Assembly: GCF_009674485.1 (NCBI RefSeq)
Contig: NZ_WKJJ01000022.1
Span: 62,001 to 126,000, forward strand
Reading direction: 5' to 3'
Origin: Pseudoduganella rivuli
Lineage (GTDB): Bacteria > Pseudomonadota > Gammaproteobacteria > Burkholderiales > Burkholderiaceae_D
Length of the DNA: 64,000 bases
Below, piece by piece: positions 27,512 through 36,200 of the stretch (position 1 is the first letter of the stretch; each line of letters begins with the position of its first letter). Below the pieces are notes generated by a model. The model worked only from the letters and a program-made list of their open reading frames with translations. It did not search any database and was not told the origin of the DNA. A program made the translations under genes and the position numbers.

Positions 27512-28561
27512 GGCTATGTCACCGCAAACCGTGGAAAGTGCCCAATTGCCGCTTTAAGCAGAGATTCCGCAGTATCGATGCGATGTGCATCAAGGATGCA
27601 GCGCCAGCCCAGGTAATTCGGCAGGTAACGCGTGGCGACACCGTGGAAACGGTGCAGCCAGGAGCGGAAACGGCTGTGGTAGGCGTTGACGTTTTGGACA
27701 TGCAGCGCGCCGCGCGTGCGCACACCGGCGCGCAGGTTGACCGCTTCATGGGTGATCCCGCTCTCGCGGGCAAAGGCGCGGTAAGCCGCGTTAGCATCGG
27801 TCACCAGCAGGATGTCGGGATCGAGCGCCGGCCGCAGGCACTGGTGCAGGGCGGTGCGGGTGAGCGCGCCGCGTCCTGTGACGAAGTCGAGCGTGCGGCC
27901 ATTGCGGTCGCGCGCCACCAGAATGCACACCTGCTCATGTGAAATGCCGCGCCGGCGAGCGTGCCCGCCCCGGCGGCGCGGCGGCCGGTCCAGGTGGCGT
28001 GATCCCTTCTGCGATTCCAGCAAGAACATCTCGTCGGCCTCGGCAATGCCATGCAGCAGCGGTGCGCGGTCGGTGCGCGGCAGCGCCAGGAAGCGGTGGC
28101 GCCAGCGGAACGTGGTATTGCGGTGCACGCCGAGGCGGCTGGCGGCATGGCGCAGCGAGTGCGACGCCAGCATGCCGTCGAGGTAGGCCAGCCAGCGCTC
28201 CTTATAGTGGAGCCGGGCCAGCGGCGTGCCGGTCAGCGTATTGAAGGTTTTATCGCACGTGCGGCAGCGGTAGCGCTGCAGGCCGCTTTCGCGGCCGTGC
28301 CGGTACCAGCGGGTGCCGGCGCAGCGCGGACAGCACAGTTTTTCCTGCGCCGCCTGGTCCAGCAGCCGGCCCACCTGCTGCCTGGCGTCGGCCTGCCCCA
28401 GCCGGAACTGCAGCTGGGCGCATTGCCGTGAAGTCAGTAACGCCAGTTGCGCCAACAGCGATGCGAATGCCTGCGTTTCCATGATCTGCCTCCAGTCCCG
28501 GGATGATATTGCTTGGACCGGGAGCGAAAAGCAGAGTTCCACGAAGGTTGCAGACAGCGCC
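27512..28561 (-). mobile_element. IS1595-type insertion sequence
   Basis: A 1,050-bp element with imperfect terminal inverted repeats of about 25 bp: both ends begin GGC, then TGTC at positions 6-9 and CGTGGAA at positions 19-25. It is flanked on both sides by exactly eight T (27504-27511 and 28562-28569), fitting the 8-bp target duplication known for IS1595-type elements. The transposase fills it and its stop lies inside one terminal repeat. Confidence 0.8.
27514..28482 (-). CDS. IS1595-family transposase
   Basis: A 322-aa transposase. It has an N-terminal zinc ribbon (CCPRCAG...YRCRTCDKTF), a helix-turn-helix region (RHAASRLGVHRNTTFRWRH) and the ISXO2-like DDE domain: EADEMF, then VTDANAAYRAF, then an acidic/His-rich third segment NVNAYHSRFRSWLHRFHGV, where Asn replaces the usual Glu region as in the N/H/E-type members. 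GGAGG precedes the ATG. It appears intact. Confidence 0.85.
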   Translation of the reverse strand: METQAFASLLAQLALLTSRQCAQLQFRLGQADARQQVGRLLDQAAQEKLCCPRCAGTRWYRHGRESGLQRYRCRTCDKTFNTLTGTPLARLHYKERWLAYLDGMLASHSLRHAASRLGVHRNTTFRWRHRFLALPRTDRAPLLHGIAEADEMFLLESQKGSRHLDRPPRRRGGHARRRGISHEQVCILVARDRNGRTLDFVTGRGALTRTALHQCLRPALDPDILLVTDANAAYRAFARESGITHEAVNLRAGVRTRGALHVQNVNAYHSRFRSWLHRFHGVATRYLPNYLGWRCILDAHRIDTAESLLKAAIGHFPRFAVT

Positions 28562-28572
28562 TTTTTTTTCGG

Positions 28573-30261
28573 TTACGCGGCCAGGCATGCCCTGTCTGCC
28601 GTGCCCTGCACGCGGACATGGCGGTTCAAGCCCGATACCACGGCTTTCAGCGATGCCGTCACGATATTCTGGTCGATGCCGACACCAAAGCCGCTGGGGC
28701 CGCCATTCACGCGCATTTCAATATAGCAGACAGCCTTGGCATTGGCGCCCGTGGACAGCGAATGTTCAAAGTAATTCATGATGGTGATTTCACTGTCCAG
28801 CGCGGCGACAAATGCATCGATCGGGCCATTGCCGTGTGCGGCCACGGTGGTCGGCACATGGGCGTGTATCAAGTCGACCTCGATGCCCACACCGTCGGTG
28901 GCCAGCGAATTTTCCGTCAGGCGGTGGGCACGGTATGCATACGGTCCGCTTTCTTCGATGTATTCGCGCGTGAACAGCGCGTGCACGTCGGCCGAACGCA
29001 CTTCCCGACCCGTCTCATCCGTCACGCGCTGGACCGCGCGGCTGAATTCAATTTGCAGGCGGCGGGGTAAGTTCAAGCCATGGTCGTTTTCCAGCAAATA
29101 CGCGATGCCTCCTTTGCCGGATTGGCTGTTGACACGGATCACCGCGTCATAATTGCGCCCCAGGTCGGCGGGATCGATGGGCAGGTAGGGCACTTCCCAG
29201 ATGGCGTCGGCAGCTTGCTGGGCAAAGCCTTTCTTGATGGCGTCCTGGTGCGAGCCGGAAAATGCGGTAAACACGAGGTCGCCTGCGTAGGGATGGCGCG
29301 GGTGTACGGGGATTTCATTGCAATACTCCACGCATTGCCGCACTTCATCGATGTCGGAGAAGTCCAGACCCGGGCTGATCCCTTGCGTGTACAGATTCAA
29401 GGCCAGGGTCACCAGGTCGACATTGCCGGTCCGTTCGCCATTACCGAACAAACAGCCTTCAATCCTTTCCGCGCCGGCCATGACGGCCAGTTCCGCGGAA
29501 GCCACCGCCGTGCCGCGGTCGTTGTGCGGGTGGACGCTGAGGATAATACTGTCGCGGCGGGCCAGGTTGCGGTGCATCCATTCGATCTGGTCGGCATAGA
29601 CGTTGGGCGTCGTGCATTCGACGGTGGAGGGCAGATTGATGATCATCTTGCGCTCAGGCGTCGGTTGCCACACGGCCGACACGGCGTCGCACACTTCCTT
29701 GGCAAACGCCAGTTCAGCCATGCTGAACGTTTCCGGTGAATATTCAAAAGTCCACGCGGTTTCCGGCGCCGCATCCGTCAATTCCTTGATCAGGCGCGTG
29801 CCGTTGACGGCAATGGCTTTGACTTCCTCCTGGCTCATACCGAACACGATGCGGCGAAACGCCGGTGCGATCGGGTTATACAAGTGGACAATGGCTTGCC
29901 TGGCGCCGCGCAGCGACTCGATGGTGCGGCGGATCAAATCTTCCCGCGATTGTGTCAAGACTTCGATCGTCACGTCGTCCGGGATCAGCTGGCCTTCGAT
30001 CAGCGAGCGGACAAACTGGAAATCCGTTTCCGAAGCGGACGGGAAGGCCACTTCAATCTGTTTCAAGCCGATTTTCACCAGTTGCTTGAAAAAGCGCAGT
30101 TTGCGTTCCGCATTCATGGGCTCGATCAGGGCCTGGTTACCGTCGCGTAAGTCCGTGCTCATCCAGATTGGCGCCTGGCTGATGCGCTGGTTGGGCCAAT
30201 GACGGTCGGGCAAGTCAACAGCCTGGGCGGGACGGTATTTCACTTCTGGGTTGCGCAGCAT
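28573..30261 (-). CDS. leuA: 2-Isopropylmalate synthase, class II
   Basis: A 562-aa enzyme of the long class (typical of actinobacteria, fungi and some proteobacteria), starting MLRNPEVKYRP with PIWMSTDLRDGNQALIEPM as the metal-site region and VHPHNDRGTAVASAELA further on. The C-terminal regulatory domain has AHGNGPIDAFVAAL. It differs clearly from the class I copy at 22800. GGAGATG precedes the start; an upstream in-frame ATG at 30348 would add 29 unrelated residues. The leader at 30353-30524 suggests control by leucine. Its natural terminator has been separated from it by the IS. Confidence 0.92.
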   Translation of the reverse strand: MLRNPEVKYRPAQAVDLPDRHWPNQRISQAPIWMSTDLRDGNQALIEPMNAERKLRFFKQLVKIGLKQIEVAFPSASETDFQFVRSLIEGQLIPDDVTIEVLTQSREDLIRRTIESLRGARQAIVHLYNPIAPAFRRIVFGMSQEEVKAIAVNGTRLIKELTDAAPETAWTFEYSPETFSMAELAFAKEVCDAVSAVWQPTPERKMIINLPSTVECTTPNVYADQIEWMHRNLARRDSIILSVHPHNDRGTAVASAELAVMAGAERIEGCLFGNGERTGNVDLVTLALNLYTQGISPGLDFSDIDEVRQCVEYCNEIPVHPRHPYAGDLVFTAFSGSHQDAIKKGFAQQAADAIWEVPYLPIDPADLGRNYDAVIRVNSQSGKGGIAYLLENDHGLNLPRRLQIEFSRAVQRVTDETGREVRSADVHALFTREYIEESGPYAYRAHRLTENSLATDGVGIEVDLIHAHVPTTVAAHGNGPIDAFVAALDSEITIMNYFEHSLSTGANAKAVCYIEMRVNGGPSGFGVGIDQNIVTASLKAVVSGLNRHVRVQGTADRACLAA

Positions 30262-30352
30262 GATGCATCTCCTTTCAACGAGAGGGACAGAGGGGGAAAC
30301 AGGTTGGAAGCTTGCCGGCGCTACGTGGCAGCGCGGTTTCGGCAACATGGGC

Positions 30353-30372
30353 GCCCGGCCTTCAGGCCGGGC
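30353..30372 (-). promoter_or_regulatory. Strong hairpin in the class II leuA leader
   Basis: GCCCGGCC and its complement flank a TGAA loop (in the transcript sense), 10 nt after the leader-peptide stop. It sits where the terminator stem of an attenuator would be. No T-run follows, so termination may need Rho, or the stem may act on the 5' end of the message. Confidence 0.6.
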
Positions 30373-30381
30373 ATCCGCATT

Positions 30382-30459
30382 TCAGCCAGCGCTGGCTAGC
30401 GGGCGGGATAGCGCGCCGGGTAGCGCGCGATGTGCGATGTGGAACGACAAGCGGGACAT
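30382..30459 (-). CDS. leuL: Leucine leader peptide upstream of class II leuA
   Basis: A 25-codon frame (begins MSRLSFHIAHRALPG, ends LASAG) between the promoter and leuA. It has four leucine codons, and three of them are CTA, a codon seldom seen in the GC-rich genes around it. Slow reading of CTA when charged tRNA-Leu is short would stall the ribosome and change folding of the following hairpin. A GCGCGC-TACCCG-GCGCGC stem covers the first CTA codons. No classical ribosome site is visible. E. coli leuL also relies on rare CTA codons. Confidence 0.65.
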   Translation of the reverse strand: MSRLSFHIAHRALPGALSRPLASAG

Positions 30460-30494
30460 GGATGAGCGTCTGTGCTGTGTGACTGTATGAAATG

Positions 30495-30524
30495 ATCCTA
30501 TAAGTGGCTGCCACGGCGTGTCAA
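30495..30524 (-). promoter_or_regulatory. Promoter of class II leuA
   Basis: A consensus -35 TTGACA (30519-30524, complement strand) is followed by TATAGG at 16 bp or TAGGAT at 18 bp as -10. Transcription would start about 30 nt before the leader peptide. Confidence 0.65.
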
Positions 30525-30562
30525 CGGCGCGCGGCCATTTCGTCACTTCGCCGCAAGAGATG

Positions 30563-31417
30563 TCACTTGCGCGAAAGTGGCGCCGCACATTCCGCGCTGT
30601 CAGGCAAGAAGTACTGGCTGGGCGACGTGCCAAAAGTACGTTTAAAGGCAGTCGAAAAAGCTGCCACGCTGTTGTAGCCGACGTTCTGCGAGGCGCGCAT
30701 GACAGGCACGCCATCAGCGAGAAACGGCAGCGATGCCATCAGCCGCATTTGCTGGCGCCAGGTGCCGAACTGCATGCCGGTCTCAATATGGAACAGGCGC
30801 ATCAGGTGGCGTGAACTCAGTCCCGCTTCCTTAGCCAGTACGTGGATCGGCGCATCATAGGCAGGGCTGCGCTGCAGGCGTTCGCACATGCGCCGCAGGC
30901 GGCGGTCGGTCGGCATGGTCAGCACCAGCGGCTGCAGGGGCAGGGCCTGCAATTCATCGATCACGCTGGGAATCAGCCGGGCTTTGGCGGAATCCGGATC
31001 GAAGTGGTCGGGAAAGCTCGACAGTTTGCGTACCATTTCCTTGAACAGCGGCGTGATCGACATCAGGCAGGAATCTTGCGGCAAGCGTTCGCACAGCGCA
31101 CTGTCGACGTACAGCGTTGAAATATGGCTGTGGGTCAGGCAGGCAATGGAGTGGGGCGCACTGGGCGTGACCCAGGCCGCCCGCGTGGGCGACAGGACCC
31201 ATGATTTGCCGTCCACGTTGGCCATTATGATGCCTTTGGGCGCATAAATAAGCTGGCCACGGGCGTGGTCATGTACCGGTGAGACGAAATCGGCGCTCAA
31301 GTCCGCCGACAGGACCGTGACCTGTGCTTCCGCTTCCTGGTAATGGGGGGCGTTGCCCCAGCAGGGTTGGCTGTCCGCCAAGGCAAATGTAGGTTCCGAA
31401 TGTGACGTGTGTGGCAT
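30563..31417 (-). CDS. AraC-family transcriptional regulator
   Basis: A 284-aa regulator with an N-terminal cupin-like sensing domain (HDHARGQLIYAPKGIIM) and a C-terminal double helix-turn-helix (IHVLAKEAGLSSRHLMRLF, then RASQNVGYNSVAAFSTAFKRTFG). The start at 31417 was chosen among three close ATGs because AAGG lies 6 bp ahead. This subfamily often controls a neighbouring exporter, and an EamA gene lies just upstream. It might regulate the exporter, the synthetase operon or leuA. Confidence 0.85.
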   Translation of the reverse strand: MPHTSHSEPTFALADSQPCWGNAPHYQEAEAQVTVLSADLSADFVSPVHDHARGQLIYAPKGIIMANVDGKSWVLSPTRAAWVTPSAPHSIACLTHSHISTLYVDSALCERLPQDSCLMSITPLFKEMVRKLSSFPDHFDPDSAKARLIPSVIDELQALPLQPLVLTMPTDRRLRRMCERLQRSPAYDAPIHVLAKEAGLSSRHLMRLFHIETGMQFGTWRQQMRLMASLPFLADGVPVMRASQNVGYNSVAAFSTAFKRTFGTSPSQYFLPDSAECAAPLSRK

Positions 31418-31631
31418 ATGCATCCTTATATGCATCCATTCATTTGCCGGCCCGGTCAGAGTCGGGGGGCGGCAAATGGCGCTGCGCAGGCAGGCATGCG
31501 CCGGGATGTTGGTTGTAAGAATGGCCGTCGGATGAACGGCGACAGGAATAGCCGTGGGCGCATCAGCGCTGCACGACGTTGGCAGCTGGTTGAGCTGGCG
31601 TGGTGTCCTGAAATCCCGTGATGCGGGTTGT

Positions 31632-31657
31632 ATTATCAATGTTTATTAATTGATAAT
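31632..31657 (-). promoter_or_regulatory. AT-rich dyad upstream of the AraC gene
   Basis: ATTATCAAT (31632-31640) and ATTGATAAT (31649-31657) form a perfect 9-bp inverted repeat around eight bases. It is a candidate operator; it lies about 215 bp before the regulator's start. Confidence 0.4.
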
Positions 31658-31745
31658 TATTTCAGTGTAAGGGTGAATGCCACTGTTGTCAAATGTCTGC
31701 ACGTTGGCAGAAAAAGGCGGAAGTAACAACCAAATTAAAAGTTAA

Positions 31746-31768
31746 AAGGCCGCTGATGCAGCGGCCTT
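31746..31768 (-). terminator. Terminator of the synthetase/EamA operon
   Basis: A 10-bp stem (AAGGCCGCTG and complement) with a 3-base loop is followed in the transcribed direction by TTAACTTTTAATTT. It lies 13 bp past the EamA stop codon. Confidence 0.85.
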
Positions 31769-31781
31769 GGAGAGTGCGCAA

Positions 31782-32672
31782 TCAGTTGGCTTTGGCCAGC
31801 ACGGCGGACCGGGTGAACCAGCCTGCCAGCGTTTTGCCAAACTGGGCAATCGCGACGCCCAGCACGGTCAGCACGGCGCCGATGATGTTCATGACAGTGA
31901 TATGTTCTTGTAACAGGAATACGCTGCCCAGCATGGCGAAGAAAGGCATCAGCAAGCCAAAAGGCGCAATCTTATCAACGGGATAGCGGTTCAACAGCCA
32001 ATACCAGATGCCAAAACCGGCAATACCGCCCGCCAGGACTGTATACATCAATGCGCTCCAGCCGACCCAGTCGGCATGCTGTACGGCTTCCCACTGGCCG
32101 TGTTCAAACATCAGTGAAATCAGCAGCAGCGACGGGCCGGCGGCCAGCGATACGACGGCATTGAGGGCGGCAGGTTTCATGGGACCGAAACGGCGCGCCA
32201 CGATATTGCCGACAGCAAACATGAACGCGGAACCAATAATGATGAACAGGGAAGCGGCGCTGCCGCTGGATTTGGGCTCGCCCACGATCAGCGATACGCC
32301 GGCAAACGCCACAAAGATCCCCAGCATGCCCAGCCTGGTGATTTGTTCCCGCAGCAGGATGGCGCCCAGGATCACCGTGAAAATCGCGTTGGTCTGGTAG
32401 GCGATGATGCCGGTGGACACGTCGACATAGCGGAAACCAATGTACAGCAGCGCAAAGTGGGCGACGCCCTGCGTCAGGCTGACCATCAGCGCGGGTCCGG
32501 TTTTACCGCGGATGCCGCGCAGGAATGGCAGCAATATCACGCTCATCATGACGAAGCGCATACCGACCATAAAGATCGGCGGAAACTGATGCAAACCGAT
32601 CTTGAGCATTACAGCCTGCATTCCCCAGATAAAGGGAACCAGGATCACCAGGAATAAGGAAAAGGGAGTCAT
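31782..32672 (-). CDS. EamA-family (DMT) transporter
   Basis: A 296-aa inner-membrane protein with ten predicted helices in two EamA repeats (for example ILVPFIWGMQAVMLKIGL and GILGNIVARRFG-like second-half segments). The family mostly exports metabolites. The start MTPFSLFLVIL at 32672 lacks a strong ribosome site. It lies 71 bp after the SRPBCC gene on the same strand and before a shared terminator, so it may export the product of the synthetase operon. Confidence 0.8.
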   Translation of the reverse strand: MTPFSLFLVILVPFIWGMQAVMLKIGLHQFPPIFMVGMRFVMMSVILLPFLRGIRGKTGPALMVSLTQGVAHFALLYIGFRYVDVSTGIIAYQTNAIFTVILGAILLREQITRLGMLGIFVAFAGVSLIVGEPKSSGSAASLFIIIGSAFMFAVGNIVARRFGPMKPAALNAVVSLAAGPSLLLISLMFEHGQWEAVQHADWVGWSALMYTVLAGGIAGFGIWYWLLNRYPVDKIAPFGLLMPFFAMLGSVFLLQEHITVMNIIGAVLTVLGVAIAQFGKTLAGWFTRSAVLAKAN

Positions 32673-32708
32673 GGGGGAAGTAGGAAAGTCGTTCGGCACG
32701 GAGTCCGT

Positions 32709-32735
32709 CCTGCCGCGGCCGGTAGCCGCGGCAGG
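32709..32735 (-). terminator. GC-rich hairpin between the SRPBCC and EamA genes
   Basis: A perfect 11-bp inverted repeat (CCTGCCGCGGC and complement) with a 5-base loop, 8 bp past the SRPBCC stop. There is no T-run, so it may only weaken read-through into the exporter gene or protect the upstream mRNA. Confidence 0.45.
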
Positions 32736-32743
32736 AGCGGAAT

Positions 32744-33232
32744 TTACTGTTGGAACACGGTGCGCAGGTTGCTCATCGCCATCTCCAGGAATCCGGCAAC
32801 GAATGCATTGAAGGCGGGCTGTGCTTCCGGACCGCCGGTCCATGGTTCACCCACGATGTCCCACGTAACCTTGCAGCGGCTGGCGCCCAGCTCTTCCACG
32901 CGCATGGCGGCCCACAGGTTGCCGATATTGAAGGTGGTGTACAGCAGGCTCCACGTCATCACCATGCGGGCATCGTCATGGGAATTCAATTGTTCCAGTA
33001 CGACGTTGCCGTCGGCGAAGAACTTCTTGCGGACGCTGCGGATGCCTTCGCCCGTCATTTCCGTGCGTTCCAGACCGGTGATGAACTTTGAAAAGCCGGA
33101 AAAGTCACCCACGACGGCCCAGGCCTGGCGCGCAGCCACTGGCAATTCCGTCGAGCCGGACAAAACAGGCGTGCAAGGGTTGCGGACCAGCGTGTCTGGG
33201 GCAGCGGTGAGTTGTGCGGTTTTTTGCAGCAT
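32744..33232 (-). CDS. SRPBCC (polyketide cyclase/START-like) protein
   Basis: A 162-aa lipocalin-like helix-grip protein: STELPVAARQAWAVVGDFSGFSKF begins the fold, and FNAFVAGFLEMAMSNL is the closing helix. The ham, mgo and pvf clusters also include a polyketide-cyclase-like protein (HamE, MgoD, PvfD). It may bind or shape the reactive product released by the synthetase. 61 bp after the synthetase gene. Confidence 0.8.
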   Translation of the reverse strand: MLQKTAQLTAAPDTLVRNPCTPVLSGSTELPVAARQAWAVVGDFSGFSKFITGLERTEMTGEGIRSVRKKFFADGNVVLEQLNSHDDARMVMTWSLLYTTFNIGNLWAAMRVEELGASRCKVTWDIVGEPWTGGPEAQPAFNAFVAGFLEMAMSNLRTVFQQ

Positions 33233-33293
33233 GGTGTATTCCTTTATGTAGTGTTACGTCGTGATGGAGTTCAGAGGGAAAGGTGCAGCGGGA

Positions 33294-36200
33294 TCAGTCC
33301 AGCGCCTCGGCCGGCAAGGCGGGCATGAAGCCGCACTCGAGCAGGTAGCGCATGTTCGCTTCGATCAGCGCGGCGTCCTTATCGGGGAAGGCCATGCCAA
33401 CCTGCGCCAGGGCCGCCGCAGTGCGCGCATGGTCGATATGGGACATGTCGCCGATGTCTTCGTTGTCGTCGTCCAGGTAAAACGACAGCACGTTGTACAG
33501 CGCGTTCGACTCGTCGACGTCGACGATGCGGCGGCGCCATTCGTCCGGGGCCACCAGTTCCAGCGCATAGCCGCGCTCCTGCCAGTGGCGCAGGTAATCT
33601 ACCCAGCGCAGCGGCTTGGGATTGTGGAAATGCAGGACCGGGGTGGCAGGCGGTTGCGCCAGGGTGCAGCGCACTGCGGCTTCGGCCAGGAAGTCGACGG
33701 GACACAGGTCGAAACCGCTTTCCCACGCGGGCGCGCAGCCCAGCTGGATCGAGCCTTTGATGAGCAGCATGATGCGGTTCTGGTCTGGCTGGCACAGGCC
33801 CGATTGCGTGTGGCCGCTGATATTGCCAGGGCGGATGATGGTTCCCGCGACTCCGCGGCCGATGGCTTGCCAGACCAGGTGTTCGGATACCCACTTGGTC
33901 AGGTTGTAGCCATTGTTGACAAACGCCGGCGGGGTCCTGGATGGCCCGTCTTCGACAATACGGCCGGCAGCATCGACATTGCTGGCGGCGGACAGTGTGG
34001 AAACGTAATGCATGGCCTTGTTTTTCCCCGTGGTGGCCAGCCGCAGAAGCGCCAGCGTGGCGTGGACATTGGCGGCCGCCAGGTGGCGGTAGTCATACAC
34101 GTGGTTGACGCTGGCGCCGTTGTGGTAAATCGCATCGATGCGCGCGGCCAGGTCGGTGAACTGGTGCGGCGCCAGGCCCAGGTCCGCCTGTTCCAGGTCG
34201 CCTGTGACGATGCGGATGCGCGCATGGCCGGCCAGGCCCGGCAAGCCGTTGGCGGCCAGCGCCGCGTCCAGTTTGCTGCTGCCTTGTTCCACCGTGGCGG
34301 CGCGGACCAGGCAATAGACGATGGCATCGGTCTGTTGCAGGATTTGCTGCAGCAGGAACACGCCGAGGAATCCGTTGGCGCCCGTGAGCAGCACGGCGCG
34401 GGGCGCGCGCAGGGCAGGTTGGGCACCAGGCAGAGGACGCACGGTTTCCGGCAACACCATGTCGGCATACACTTGCCCGGAAATGCGGTCGCCTTTGCGG
34501 ATGGTGTCATCCGTCAGCAGCAGGGCCAGCGATGCGATGGTGGGCTGCTCCATGAAGCGCGCCAGCGGGGTGCTGACGGCCCACGCCTTCTTGATCGCCA
34601 GCAGCATGCGCGACACCAGCAGCGAGTGGCCGCCAAGATCAAAGAAGGAATCGCTCTTGCCGATCTCCGTTTCATTCAGCGACAGCACGGTGGCCCAGAT
34701 ACTGCGCAGGCGGGACTCCGTCTCGTTCAGCACTTCGCCAGCAGCGCTGTGCGTGGCGGGAATTGGCATGGACAGCAGGGCGCGGCGGTCGATCTTGCCA
34801 TTGTCGGTGGCCGGCAGCGACGGCACGGCAATCACGTGGGATGGCACCATGTAGTCGGGCAGGCGCTGGCGCAGCGCGGCTTTGAGTTCGGCGACGCCGG
34901 ACGTTGCGGTCGTGGGCCTGGCGACAAAGGCAAGGATGCGTTTGCGCTCATCGACGACGACGGCGCAATGCTTGTACATGCCGCAAGCCAGCAGCGTATT
35001 TTCGATTTCGCCCAGTTCCACGCGGAAGCCGCGGATCTTGACCTGGCAATCGCGGCGGCCGATAAACTGCAGGCCGCCGTCCGCGCGCCGTTTCACGATG
35101 TCGCCGGTGCGGTACATCTTGCTGCCGGGCGCCATGGGGTCGTCCAGGAAACGTTCGGCTGTCATGGCGGGCTGGCCGTAATAGCCGCGCCCCACGCCGG
35201 CGCCGCCGATGAACAATTCGCCTGGCTCGCCGCTCTTGACGGGTTTCTGGTTATCGTCCAGCACATACACGTGCGCGCCGGCGATCGGCACGCCGATGTT
35301 CTTGTTGTCGCTGTCGATGGCAAAGTTGGACGTGGTGGCCAGTACCGTGCATTCGGTTGGGCCGTAAATATTGTGGAACTGGCGGCCGCCGCGCCAGCGC
35401 TCGATGGTGTCCGGATCGCATACGTCGCCGCCTGTCACCAGGTGTTCCAGCGTCGGCCACGCATAATCCGGCAGGCTGGCCAGCAGCGCTGGAGGCAGGA
35501 ATGCGTGGGTAATTGCCTGGGACCGGACCAGCTGGTCGAGCGCGCCGAAGTCATGGCGCTGCTGCTCGGACGGCGCCACCAGGCAGCCGCCGGCCAGCAA
35601 GACCGGAAGCATGTCGAGAATGGACGCGTCGAAAGAAATCGTGGAAAACTGCAGTGCCCGGGACGTCGGCGCCAGGCTGACGTAGTGCCGGTACCAGTGG
35701 CAAAACGCGGTGAGATTACGCTGCTCCAGCATGGCGCCCTTGGGGCGTCCGGTCGACCCCGAGGTGTAGATCAGCGTGGCCAGGCGGTGCGGCTGATAGC
35801 GCGCTTCGCCAAGCGCCCATGCCGGCGGGACGGACCGCGTCCGGCACTGGCCATGCTGGAAGGACGGAACTTGCACGGTTCGCAGGCCTATTTGCTCAAA
35901 GGTGGCGGCATGGCTGGCATCGGTCAGCACCAGCTGCAGGCCCGCGTCTTCCGCAATGGCCGTCAGCCGCGCCAGCGGATAGGCGGGATCGAGCGGCACG
36001 TAGGCGGCTCCCATGCCCAGGATCGCCAGGATGGTGGCATACAGGCGGGTGGATTTCGGCATGGCGACACCGATCACCACGTCGCCATCCCCGTGCGGCG
36101 CGAGGCCCTGCCGTTCCAGGTCGACGGCAATCGCGGCGGCATAGTGGAACAAGTCGTCATAGGTCAGCGTGCCGTCGGGAGCGACCAGCGCCGTGTGGCC

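Larger units (their letters stand above)
31418..31781. other. Intergenic region between the EamA and AraC genes
   Basis: 364 bp without a credible gene. It contains the EamA terminator (31746-31768), the AT-rich dyad at 31632-31657 and presumably the araC-type promoter. Confidence 0.6.

Noticed and set aside
27504..28569. Reading the two T8 tracts as two independent terminator tails
   Set aside because: Only the left tract follows a hairpin; the right tract has none beside it on either strand, so a target duplication explains both better, although a homopolymer cannot prove it.
30262..30348. An N-terminal extension of the class II LeuA from ATG 30348
   Set aside because: The 29 extra residues do not look like the family, while MLRNPEVKYRP has a good ribosome site.
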